Source: Methylococcaceae bacterium (GTDB lineage Bacteria; Pseudomonadota; Gammaproteobacteria; Methylococcales; Methylomonadaceae). Taken from it: a stretch of DNA of 6,593 bases. The notes under the pieces were generated by a model that was given only the letters and a program-made list of their open reading frames with translations, searched no databases and was not told where the DNA came from. Below are positions 1 to 5,288 of the stretch, one piece after another. How positions within the stretch are numbered: the stretch's first letter is position 1; each line of letters opens with the position of its first letter. The stretch is taken from the NCBI GenBank assembly GCA_947506075.1, contig CANNNN010000146.1, positions 1 through 6,593 on the forward strand, in the 5' to 3' direction. The position numbers were made by a program, and so were the translations under genes.

Positions 1-1491
1 GCCGGAATAGGCGGCCTAAGCACGGCGGCTTTATTGGCCAAGACCGGAAAATCCGTGTTGCTGATAGAAAGGCACGACCGTCCCGGAGGTTACGCACACG
101 GATTCAGGCGGCGCGGCTTCCATTTTGATTCGGGCGTCCATCTGGTCAGCGGCTGCAGTTCTGAGGGCTACCTCAATGGCAGTACGATACACAAAATTTG
201 CCTGGCGGTGGGTATCGATCCTCAAGCCCTTTTCATTCCTATCCCGGCTTACGCTCGGGCGGTTTATCCGGAATTTGAAATACCGTTACAAGCTGGCGAG
301 ACGTCTTTCATTGCCGGCTTAAGCGAACGGTTTCCGGAAGAGAAAAACCGTCTGCTTGCCCTGATTCGGCTTTGTCGGGTATTGGCGGAAGAAGCCATGA
401 TCGCGGAAGAGATACTGGAACAAGGCAAGTCAGCGCGTATCTCACCGGTGCTCACCCTGGCCAATTTATTCCGCTACCGCCGCGCCACGCTGGCTGAGGC
501 GCTGGATGAATTTCTGATCGATGCCCACCTGAAAAGCGCCTGCGCCTCTCTCTGGCCCTATTTGGGTCTACCGCCCTCAAAGCTTTCCTTTTTGTATTGG
601 GCCAGCATGATCGCCGGTTATACCTACGAAGGCGGCTATTATTGCCACGGCAGTTTTCAGACCTACGCCAATCTTCTTGCAGCAGCGGTAGAAAAACACA
701 ACGGCGAAGTGTTACTGAATTCCAGCGTACGACGCATTTCTGTCGAACAAGGCAAAGTCTGTGGCGTTATCTTGGAAAACGGCCAGGTTATCCGGGCCGA
801 AACCGTGGTTTCCAATATTGACATCCGCCAGACCGCCGATTTATTAAGCGGACCAGAATCCCTGTCGAAAGATTATAGTGACGACTTGAACAAACTGAGC
901 TCCTCGTTGTCAGTTTTCGTCAGCTATGTAGCCACTGACCTGCAACTTGCCGAGCAAGCCCATAGCCATGAGTCTTTTTTCTTCGCTTCCTTTGATCATG
1001 AGGCGGGTTACAAACTCACCTGCGAAGGCCGTCCCATTTGGTTTTCCGCCACCCTCCCCTCGTTGGCCGATCCCTCGTTATCGCCCCCAGGCCAACATAT
1101 TCTGCTATTGACCACTCTGTGTCCCTTTGACGTCGGACTATCCTGGCGTCAAGCCAAGCAAGGCTTCCAGCAGCGGCTGTTGGAACAGGCCGAGCGCCAT
1201 TTCCCTGGACTTAATGATCATCTGTTATTCGTGGAATCGGGGTCGCCCAGAACCCTGGAACGCTACACGCTTAACCATCAAGGCGCTGCCTATGGCTATG
1301 CGCCCACCCCCGATCAAATCGGTCCGAACCGTCCTGGCGTGCATGGTGTGCAGCCCGGCCTCTATCACACCGGGCACTGGACGCGACCGGGTGGCGGTGT
1401 AGCTGGCGTCAGCGTCTCTGCCCTGCTCTGTTCCCAAGCCATACTCGCCATACCCAGACAGGATAATTTCTGGAAAGTCTTCGGGCTTTGA
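1..1491 (+). CDS. FAD-dependent carotenoid desaturase/isomerase-like oxidoreductase (CrtI/CrtISO/RetSat superfamily), 5' partial
   Basis: The frame is open from base 1, so the gene starts upstream; the in-frame TTG at 34 lies inside the dinucleotide-binding fold and is not a real start. Visible codons number 496. Codons 1-30 carry the Rossmann FAD motif (AGIGGL, then E23 at the end of the second beta strand, then RPGG), so only about 5-15 residues should be missing. The FDSGVH segment near codons 42-47 and the C-terminal FAD motif at 453-474 (GLYHTG...PGGGVAGVS) are typical of phytoene desaturase, carotenoid isomerase and retinol saturase relatives. These enzymes desaturate, saturate, isomerise or oxidise polyene chains at the membrane. 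The substrate cannot be read from sequence; a C30 or C40 carotenoid is an inference. The frame is intact, with no TM helix, and it ends just before a stem-loop terminator. Confidence 0.85.
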   Translation, partial: AGIGGLSTAALLAKTGKSVLLIERHDRPGGYAHGFRRRGFHFDSGVHLVSGCSSEGYLNGSTIHKICLAVGIDPQALFIPIPAYARAVYPEFEIPLQAGETSFIAGLSERFPEEKNRLLALIRLCRVLAEEAMIAEEILEQGKSARISPVLTLANLFRYRRATLAEALDEFLIDAHLKSACASLWPYLGLPPSKLSFLYWASMIAGYTYEGGYYCHGSFQTYANLLAAAVEKHNGEVLLNSSVRRISVEQGKVCGVILENGQVIRAETVVSNIDIRQTADLLSGPESLSKDYSDDLNKLSSSLSVFVSYVATDLQLAEQAHSHESFFFASFDHEAGYKLTCEGRPIWFSATLPSLADPSLSPPGQHILLLTTLCPFDVGLSWRQAKQGFQQRLLEQAERHFPGLNDHLLFVESGSPRTLERYTLNHQGAAYGYAPTPDQIGPNRPGVHGVQPGLYHTGHWTRPGGGVAGVSVSALLCSQAILAIPRQDNFWKVFGL

Positions 1492-1507
1492 CCCAAATAC
1501 TGTTAAT

Positions 1508-1556
1508 TCACCACGCAGACATAAAACCTCGTATCTTCGTGGTGATATTTTTTAAG
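1508..1556 (+). terminator. Probable intrinsic terminator after the desaturase gene
   Basis: The arms TCACCACG (1508-1515) and CGTGGTGA (1538-1545) are perfect complements. After one mismatch the stem continues with AGA/TCT (1517-1519 with 1534-1536). The 3' arm is followed by ATATTTTTTAAG, a T-run on the + strand. It lies 17 bp after the desaturase stop and before the convergent acyltransferase end, as expected for a terminator. There is no T-run on the minus side, so it probably acts mainly on + strand transcripts. The 14-nt inner loop makes it a moderate terminator. Confidence 0.6.
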
Positions 1557-1569
1557 TTTTCAAACTGCT

Positions 1570-2364
1570 TTACTCCAATTTTTCATCGTCGTTATAAACC
1601 GCTCTCTGCTTAGTAAAATAATCCTGTAAATATTGGGTAAAGCGACGTACGGCTATCGATTTAGGACTGATGCAGACAAACTCATCCAGCCCAATATCCT
1701 CGCCGACCTGCAGGGTCAGATGAAAACGTCGCTCAGGAATTTGATACCAGCGCTCGGCTTTCGTTAAAGTGCTGGGATGACAGGTCAGCGTCACTGGCGT
1801 TACCAGCGTATTCGCCTGCAACGCAATAGCAGCGGCGCCCCGTTGAAATCGGTAAGGTTTGCCCGGCAATGAACGTGTTCCTTCGGGGAAAATAATCATC
1901 GAACCTCCCGATCGTAAACAGGCAACGCACTCGGCTATCATATGCTCGGGATCGCCGTTGCTGATGTATCCCGCATTGACTATCGGGCCACGCATAAACG
2001 GATTCTGCCACAGACTGGCCTTGACTATACAACTGGCCTGTTTGATACGGCTGATCAAAAAAACAATATCGACCAGTGTCGGATGATTGGCGATGATCAA
2101 CTGTCCTGGTCGATTAAGTTTGTCCAGTCCCACAATGTCGTAGGTCATGACCCCCAGTCTGTGCATCAAACCAATAAACAGATAAAAACTGTAACTGACT
2201 ATCTTTTGTCCTCGACTGACTTTTTGTCCAGGGGTACCGGGCAGTAAAGACAATACCGGAAACACAAATACCCACAGTAATAGGCCGCCCACACCAAAAC
2301 TAAAAAAGCTAAACCCTGTTGCTAAAAGACGCCAGAGATATCCTAGTTTTATTTTTTGTGTCAT
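1570..2364 (-). CDS. PlsC-family (LPLAT) acyltransferase, 1-acyl-sn-glycerol-3-phosphate acyltransferase-like
   Basis: This 264-residue protein transfers an acyl chain from acyl-ACP or acyl-CoA to a hydroxyl, in the classic case making phosphatidate from lysophosphatidate at the inner membrane. Catalytic motif I is NHPTLVD at 93-99 (the H-x4-D dyad H94/D99). Motif III is FPEGTRS at 159-165, and the later VTPVTL stretch at 188-193 fits motif IV. A hydrophobic N-terminal segment at about 14-41 is likely a membrane anchor or helical hairpin. The length is normal for the family. The ATG has only a weak GGA directly upstream, but no better in-frame start exists. It is convergent with the desaturase and divergent from the hydrogenase genes. 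The acceptor is uncertain: housekeeping phospholipid synthesis or acylation of a pigment or other lipid are both possible. I place it confidently in the superfamily, not in a specific pathway. Confidence 0.88.
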   Translation of the reverse strand: MTQKIKLGYLWRLLATGFSFFSFGVGGLLLWVFVFPVLSLLPGTPGQKVSRGQKIVSYSFYLFIGLMHRLGVMTYDIVGLDKLNRPGQLIIANHPTLVDIVFLISRIKQASCIVKASLWQNPFMRGPIVNAGYISNGDPEHMIAECVACLRSGGSMIIFPEGTRSLPGKPYRFQRGAAAIALQANTLVTPVTLTCHPSTLTKAERWYQIPERRFHLTLQVGEDIGLDEFVCISPKSIAVRRFTQYLQDYFTKQRAVYNDDEKLE

Positions 2365-2424
2365 TCCAGGCTATACCCATGAGTAGCCAGCGCCATATCA
2401 TCTGCAATAAGAAAACCTTGTCGA

Positions 2425-2570
2425 ATCTTGTTCACACTAAAAAACCAACTATTTTCATAATACCCTTAATTAACTGATAAGTGGTGGAGTGCTGGCTTTG
2501 CCTGCACTCCAGCTTAAAGACAAATTATAACTTATCTAATTTAGGTTTATTAATTGTTGGCGTGCAAGAT
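2425..2570. repeat. Imperfect long palindrome with a nested perfect hairpin (REP/MITE-like or structured RNA)
   Basis: The core hairpin is TGGAGTGC (2485-2492) against GCACTCCA (2504-2511). Inside it, GGC/GCC (2494-2496 with 2500-2502) closes a TTT loop. Around it GATAAGT (2476-2482) pairs with ACTTATC (2530-2536), and after a 3-nt bulge CCTTAATTA (2464-2472) pairs with TAATTTAGG (2537-2545) with one mismatch. Further out, CCAAC (2445-2449) pairs with GTTGG (2556-2560) and ATCTTG (2425-2430) with CAAGAT (2565-2570). All blocks are in consistent nested order. The core is strong; the outer blocks are short and separated by gaps and could be partly chance in AT-rich DNA. No target-site duplication is evident. 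Confidence 0.5.
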
Positions 2571-2612
2571 AAAGCTGTAACCGGGTGCCTGCTTTTGGGG
2601 AACCAGCATCAA

Positions 2613-2639
2613 AAATCGTCACGTTAGGCGTGAAAATTT
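2613..2639. repeat. Short dyad TCACG-N5-CGTGA
   Basis: TCACG (2619-2623) and CGTGA (2629-2633) are perfect complements around TTAGG. After a 2x2 internal loop, AAAT (2613-2616) pairs with ATTT (2636-2639). It could be an operator half-site pair or a small hairpin; nothing identifies the factor. Confidence 0.3.
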
Positions 2640-2706
2640 AATAACTCAACCATAAGACTGACGGCAGTTACTCAATTTCAACTGGGTTGTTTTTTCAACA
2701 GGCTTG

Positions 2707-2724
2707 TTCAAAGCTGGCTTTGGA
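2707..2724. repeat. Short palindrome CAAAGC-TG-GCTTTG
   Basis: CAAAGC (2709-2714) and GCTTTG (2717-2722) are perfect complements separated by TG. The symmetry continues outward with a T-G wobble pair (2708/2723) and a T-A pair (2707/2724). A two-base centre is too tight for a good RNA loop, so a protein-binding site is the likelier reading. The factor is unknown. Confidence 0.3.
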
Positions 2725-2777
2725 TAAGAAATAAGACAAGATCAATAGTCCATGTTATTTAAATTTCATTCCCTAGT

Positions 2778-2834
2778 GACACATCAACTATCTACACGCT
2801 ATCTGCGTAACAGCAATTAATAAATTGATGTTTC
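2778..2834. repeat. Inverted repeat enclosing a small hairpin
   Basis: GACACATCAA (2778-2787) faces TTGATGTTTC (2825-2834) with nine of ten positions complementary. Between them ACGC (2796-2799) and GCGT (2805-2808) form a small stem around TATCT. This is a moderate match; the loop of the outer pair is 37 nt, so a double-stranded role or chance are both possible. Confidence 0.3.
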
Positions 2835-2868
2835 AAAAACCACTCCTTCTGCTCTGATACGCAAATAT

Positions 2869-2912
2869 CTTAATGTGTTCTTAATGTAATCGTAATCTTA
2901 AACTAATGCCTG
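2869..2912 (+). promoter_or_regulatory. Tandem 11-bp repeats matching a PmrA/QseB-type response-regulator box
   Basis: Units begin at 2869, 2880, 2891 and 2902. The first two both start CTTAATGT; the third (CGTAATCT) and fourth (ACTAATGC) are degenerate but keep TAAT in the same register. One helical turn of spacing is typical of direct-repeat sites for OmpR/PhoB-family regulators. CTTAAT-N5-CTTAAT at 2869-2885 fits the published PmrA box pattern YTTAAK-N5-YTTAAK exactly. An extended -10-like TGCTATTCT lies at 2915-2923 downstream, so an activated promoter reading toward the hydrogenase genes is plausible. Which regulator binds, and which gene it serves, is inference. Confidence 0.5.
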
Positions 2913-2914
2913 AG

Positions 2915-2923
2915 TGCTATTCT
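2915..2923 (+). promoter_or_regulatory. Candidate extended -10 element downstream of the 11-bp repeats
   Basis: TGCTATTCT has the TGn extension and four of six matches to TATAAT. No good -35 lies 17 bp upstream; that space is taken by the 11-bp repeats, which is what an activator-dependent promoter would look like. A start near 2930 would give a leader of about 170 nt before the endopeptidase gene. Confidence 0.3.
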
Positions 2924-2942
2924 TTAACCACTTATTTAGTGT

Positions 2943-2958
2943 TGGTATTCATGCGGCA
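2943..2958 (+). promoter_or_regulatory. Weak sigma-54-like -24/-12 candidate
   Basis: TGGTAT at 2943-2948 and CGGCA at 2954-2958 place GG (2944-2945) and GC (2956-2957) exactly ten bases apart, the invariant feature of sigma-54 promoters. Agreement with the rest of the TGGCAC/TTGCA consensus is poor. Many proteobacterial uptake hydrogenase operons use sigma-54 with a HoxA/HupR activator, which makes the site worth listing. It would compete with the sigma-70-type reading at 2915-2923. Confidence 0.22.
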
Positions 2959-3003
2959 TCAGCAACTAAAGGCTAGTCCTGTTTTTTGATTTATATGGCC
3001 GCT

Positions 3004-3059
3004 ATAAATTTAACTTTATCAACATAAATTCAATTGTTTTTTAAGGTTAAATTTATGTT
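3004..3059 (+). repeat. Three-arm, mutually exclusive inverted repeats upstream of the hydrogenase genes
   Basis: Arm A is ATAAATTTAAC (3004-3014), arm B is AACATAAATT (3021-3030) and arm C is GTTAAATTTATGTT (3046-3059). C pairs perfectly with A over 11 bp (3046-3056) or with B over 10 bp (3050-3059), but not both, because the AATTTAT core of C is shared. The last arm ends 42 bp before the endopeptidase ATG. It could be a multi-site operator or a switching leader. The AT-only character lowers RNA stem stability and raises the chance level. A TATAAA at 3003-3008 could be a -10 element with a poor -35. Confidence 0.4.
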
Positions 3060-3101
3060 CACAAGCTAAACTAACATTAAATTATTTATGGAAATTGGAT
3101 T

Positions 3102-3575
3102 ATGTCGAATAAGACATTAGTTCTCGGGATCGGGAACCCACTCATGCAAGACGATGGCGCTGGCGTTCATGCTATACAGCAACTGAAAGCCATGTACCCC
3201 GATCTTCCTCAAGTCGAGTTTCTGGACGGTGGAACCCTGAGTTTTTCACTGATAGGTGTCATCGAGGAAGTCACTAACCTGATTGTGATTGATGCCGCTC
3301 AATTCTGTGATGTACCGGGCACCGTCAAAGCTTTTCACGATGAGGATATGGACTATTTACTTGGGCGGCAAAAAAATTCCAGCGTACATGACATCACCCT
3401 TATCGACCTAATGTCGATAGCACTACTAACTGATGAGTTACCGGCCAGGCGTGCACTGATCGGTATACAGCCAGAATGTATCGGCTGGAGTACCGAGCCT
3501 ACTCCAGCTATCAAAAAAGCAATTCCCGAAGTCTGCACTCTAGTCATGGAGCTCATAGCTAAATGGAGCACGTAA
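3102..3575 (+). CDS. [NiFe] hydrogenase maturation endopeptidase (HyaD/HupD/HybD family)
   Basis: This 157-residue cytoplasmic protease would clip the C-terminal peptide of the large subunit once nickel is in place. The family opening motif is at 9-21 (GIGNPLMQDDGAG), DGGT at 42-45, IDA with D64, and VHDITLIDL with H96. Aligned by eye to E. coli HybD, the nickel-sensing residues Glu16, Asp62 and His93 correspond to D18, D64 and H96. The first is therefore Asp instead of Glu, as also seen in HycI-type proteases. The length is normal. The ATG is supported by homology, although the ribosome site (GGAAATTGGA just upstream) is poorly spaced. It is the first gene of the group and overlaps the next gene by 13 bp, so the two are probably translationally coupled. 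Its likely client is the large subunit encoded at 5289. Confidence 0.9.
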   Translation: MSNKTLVLGIGNPLMQDDGAGVHAIQQLKAMYPDLPQVEFLDGGTLSFSLIGVIEEVTNLIVIDAAQFCDVPGTVKAFHDEDMDYLLGRQKNSSVHDITLIDLMSIALLTDELPARRALIGIQPECIGWSTEPTPAIKKAIPEVCTLVMELIAKWST

Positions 3576-4000
3576 ATACTTTCGCAAATATTCCAATCAA
3601 TGTTATTTCCTCCCCACAAACAGATGGTTTGATCTTAGCCAAGACTTTGTTGCACGAAGTTCAAGCCATGCTGAAAACGCTGCTCGACACTGGTCAAAAC
3701 GGAACGCTGGACCTGCGCGCCCTCCCAACCTTGGGTGCAGAAGGCTATCAGTTTCTAAAGGAAAAGCTGAGTCTCGGCGAAGTCAGCGCTCGCATACAAA
3801 GCTTCGGCTGCTCCGAGATTCAAGAAACGGCCTATTCTGGTATCTGGTGGGTAAGCCATTACAACCAGGATGATGATTTATTAACCGAACTCATTGAGGT
3901 GACGTATTTACCTGAAATACTAAAAAGCCCAAGAGATGACATGGCGTTAAGCCTTGTTAACCTGGGCAAACTTTTAAATGAATTAGCTGTATACAAGTAG
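3563..4000 (+). CDS. HupH/HyaF-type hydrogenase assembly protein, short form (HupH C-terminal domain only)
   Basis: This 145-residue protein has features of the HupH C-terminal domain. They include the segment around residues 87-98 (IQETAYSGIWWV, counterpart of the family's ET..PGVWW pattern), then the conserved block at about 111-125 (LIEVTYLPEILKSPR) followed by DDM. HyaF and HupH are about 280 residues, so this is roughly half length; I see no upstream remnant, since the preceding frame is occupied by the endopeptidase. HupH-family proteins take part in maturation of uptake hydrogenases and have been linked to the FeS small subunit; the exact action is not settled. GGAG at 3548-3551, inside the upstream gene, may serve as ribosome site, and the 13-bp overlap suggests coupling. 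No TM segment is visible. Family assignment is by motif recall, not by a search. Confidence 0.78.
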   Translation: MEHVNTFANIPINVISSPQTDGLILAKTLLHEVQAMLKTLLDTGQNGTLDLRALPTLGAEGYQFLKEKLSLGEVSARIQSFGCSEIQETAYSGIWWVSHYNQDDDLLTELIEVTYLPEILKSPRDDMALSLVNLGKLLNELAVYK

Positions 4001-4127
4001 TTTTTCTAAAGATTTTAGCGGTTTTTCAACCCAATGCTCTGCCGCTTAAGCCAAACGTCGGTAACCATGCCCTCCTCAATTGGGCTAACCTGCGCGAACA
4101 TTCATTAATCCTAATAATAGGTGTGTT
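4001..4127 (+). other. Intergenic gap between the HupH-like and small-subunit genes
   Basis: There is no gene here. A weak hairpin CTAAA-GAT-TTTAG (4006-4018) is followed by CGGTTTTT, and AGCGG (4017-4021) can alternatively pair with CCGCT (4042-4046). CCCAAT (4030-4035) is complementary to ATTGGG (4079-4084). The structures overlap, so they are alternatives. They could partly terminate or process the transcript and so set the ratio of accessory to structural mRNA. An AGGTG ribosome site lies at 4119-4123 in front of the small-subunit ATG. Confidence 0.4.
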
Positions 4128-5240
4128 ATGTCGAACGTATCAAAGAAAGAACTAAGAAACAATATTGCAACTCGGTTATCCAATCATCTGGAAATAGAAA
4201 CCCTGGATGAAACACCGCTTATAGAAACTCTGGGTGAAAGATTGGCTAATGCCGGTGTTAGTCGACGAACTTTCATGAAGTATTGCATGGGGTTTTCGGC
4301 CATCATGGCTATTCCCACCTCGCTGATGCCAAAGTTGGTCGAAGCCGCGCTATTAAGACCCGTCACTTCCGTAGTCTACCTGTCATTCCAGGAATGCACT
4401 GGCTGTCTGGAGTCACTGATTAACGTCTTCCCAAACACCCAGTATAAAACCGACTCCATAGAGAACATTCTGTTGACAGCTCTGTCGCTGGATTACTCTG
4501 AAACCCTGATGGCTCCATCCGGCGTCCAGGCAGAACTGTCACGTTCACAGGCAATCGCCAAAAAGAACTATGTTCTGGTCGTGGACGGCGCTATCCCTGA
4601 TGACAAAAATGGCGCTGGGTTTTTCATTCAGTCTGGCAAAACAGGATTGCAACTGTTAAAGGCTGCCGCCACTAACGCAGCAGCTGTCGTATCGGTAGGC
4701 ACTTGCGCCAGTTTTGGCGGATTACCTGCGGCCAAGGGGATCAACGGCTTGAGTCCTACCCGGGCAATATCCATTAAAGCGGCATTAAAAAGCTTCGGTG
4801 GCACTTATGCGACTAAGCCCGTAATAAATATTTCCGGTTGCCCACCGATTGCCGAGGTCATTGCAGGCACCTTGATTTACTGGATACTCAACAAAAAAGT
4901 CCCATCATTGGACTCCAATCTGCGTCCCAAGATGTTCTATGGCGAGACCGTCCATGAAGAATGCTACCGCAAGGAATTTTTCGAAAAAGATCAGTTCGTC
5001 GAAAGCTTTGACGATGCAGGCGCACGCAAAGGCTATTGCCTGCTCAATATGGGTTGCAAAGGGCCAATCACTCACAATGCCTGCACCACATTGAAGTGGA
5101 ATCAGGGTACCGGATACCCGATGCAAGCCGGCCATGGTTGTTTAGGTTGTTCAGAACCAGGGTTCTGGGATAAAGAGGCCATTGTTGGACAGGGGGTTGG
5201 TTTTTACAAACCCCTGGACAGAAACACCATTGACGACTAA
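4128..5240 (+). CDS. Uptake [NiFe] hydrogenase small subunit (group 1, Tat-exported, no C-terminal anchor)
   Basis: This 370-residue protein is the electron-transfer subunit carrying three FeS clusters. A Tat signal has SRRTFMK at 45-51, a hydrophobic stretch to about 67, and likely cleavage near 74, so the mature enzyme acts in the periplasm. Proximal-cluster ligands are C90, C93, C193 and C238; distal ligands are H276, C279, C304 and C310; medial [3Fe-4S] ligands are C319, C338 and C341. The residues at the two extra-Cys positions of O2-tolerant group 1d enzymes are glycine (ECTGC at 89-93, GTCASFGG at 191-198), so a standard [4Fe-4S] proximal cluster is expected. The chain stops 22 residues after GFWD (345-348) with no hydrophobic tail. 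The Tat n-region is long (45 residues); no alternative in-frame ATG precedes the RR, and AGGTG at 4119-4123 supports the start. The subgroup is not resolved. Confidence 0.95.
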   Translation: MSNVSKKELRNNIATRLSNHLEIETLDETPLIETLGERLANAGVSRRTFMKYCMGFSAIMAIPTSLMPKLVEAALLRPVTSVVYLSFQECTGCLESLINVFPNTQYKTDSIENILLTALSLDYSETLMAPSGVQAELSRSQAIAKKNYVLVVDGAIPDDKNGAGFFIQSGKTGLQLLKAAATNAAAVVSVGTCASFGGLPAAKGINGLSPTRAISIKAALKSFGGTYATKPVINISGCPPIAEVIAGTLIYWILNKKVPSLDSNLRPKMFYGETVHEECYRKEFFEKDQFVESFDDAGARKGYCLLNMGCKGPITHNACTTLKWNQGTGYPMQAGHGCLGCSEPGFWDKEAIVGQGVGFYKPLDRNTIDD

Positions 5241-5251
5241 CTATTTTATTA

Positions 5252-5272
5252 GCCGCGTCTTTGCAATGCGGC
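5252..5272 (+). other. Intercistronic hairpin between small- and large-subunit genes
   Basis: GCCGCGT (5252-5258) pairs with ATGCGGC (5266-5272) through seven pairs including one G-U, closing a 7-nt loop. No T-run follows, so it is not a terminator. It sits directly before the GGAG ribosome site (5278-5281) of the large-subunit gene, where it could stabilise the mRNA 3' fragment or tune translation. Confidence 0.5.
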
Positions 5273-5277
5273 GATTT

Positions 5278-5281
5278 GGAG
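5278..5281 (+). promoter_or_regulatory. Ribosome binding site of the large-subunit gene
   Basis: GGAG lies 7 nt before the ATG at 5289 and fixes that start. The protein then opens directly with the family's usual N-terminal sequence. Confidence 0.75.
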
Positions 5282-5288
5282 AATTTAT

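Larger units (their letters stand above)
2365..3101. other. Long non-coding region between the acyltransferase and hydrogenase genes
   Basis: This 737-bp AT-rich stretch has no ORF with a supported ribosome site or recognisable product. It should hold the divergent promoters of both flanking genes. For the acyltransferase (minus strand), a weak sigma-70-like pair is TCGACA (complement of 2419-2424) and TGATAT (complement of 2395-2400), spaced 18 bp. The rest contains several inverted repeats and a tandem 11-bp repeat, listed separately. It is unusually long for a gap in front of a bacterial operon. Confidence 0.7.

Noticed and set aside
34..36. TTG as start of the desaturase
   Set aside because: The FAD-binding motif is already running at codon 1, so the true start is outside the window.
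1942..2247. Plus-strand open frame of 101 residues
   Set aside because: It is antisense to the acyltransferase, which carries both catalytic motifs in the other strand.
2701..2714. Second sigma-54-like GG-N10-GC
   Set aside because: Only the invariant bases fit; the surrounding bases (AGGCTT, AAGCT) agree poorly and it lies about 390 bp from the operon.
2825..2836. FNR/Anr-like site TTGA-N4-TCAA
   Set aside because: FNR sites need TTGAT-N4-ATCAA, i.e. six bases between TTGA and TCAA; here the spacing is two bases short.
2906..2989. Possible 27-codon ORF (ATG at 2906) in the long intergenic region
   Set aside because: There is no ribosome site, it overlaps the repeat and promoter-like elements, and it shows no recognisable composition.
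4034..4108. Possible 24-codon ORF in the gap before the small-subunit gene
   Set aside because: It has no ribosome site and no family resemblance, and it is within chance length.
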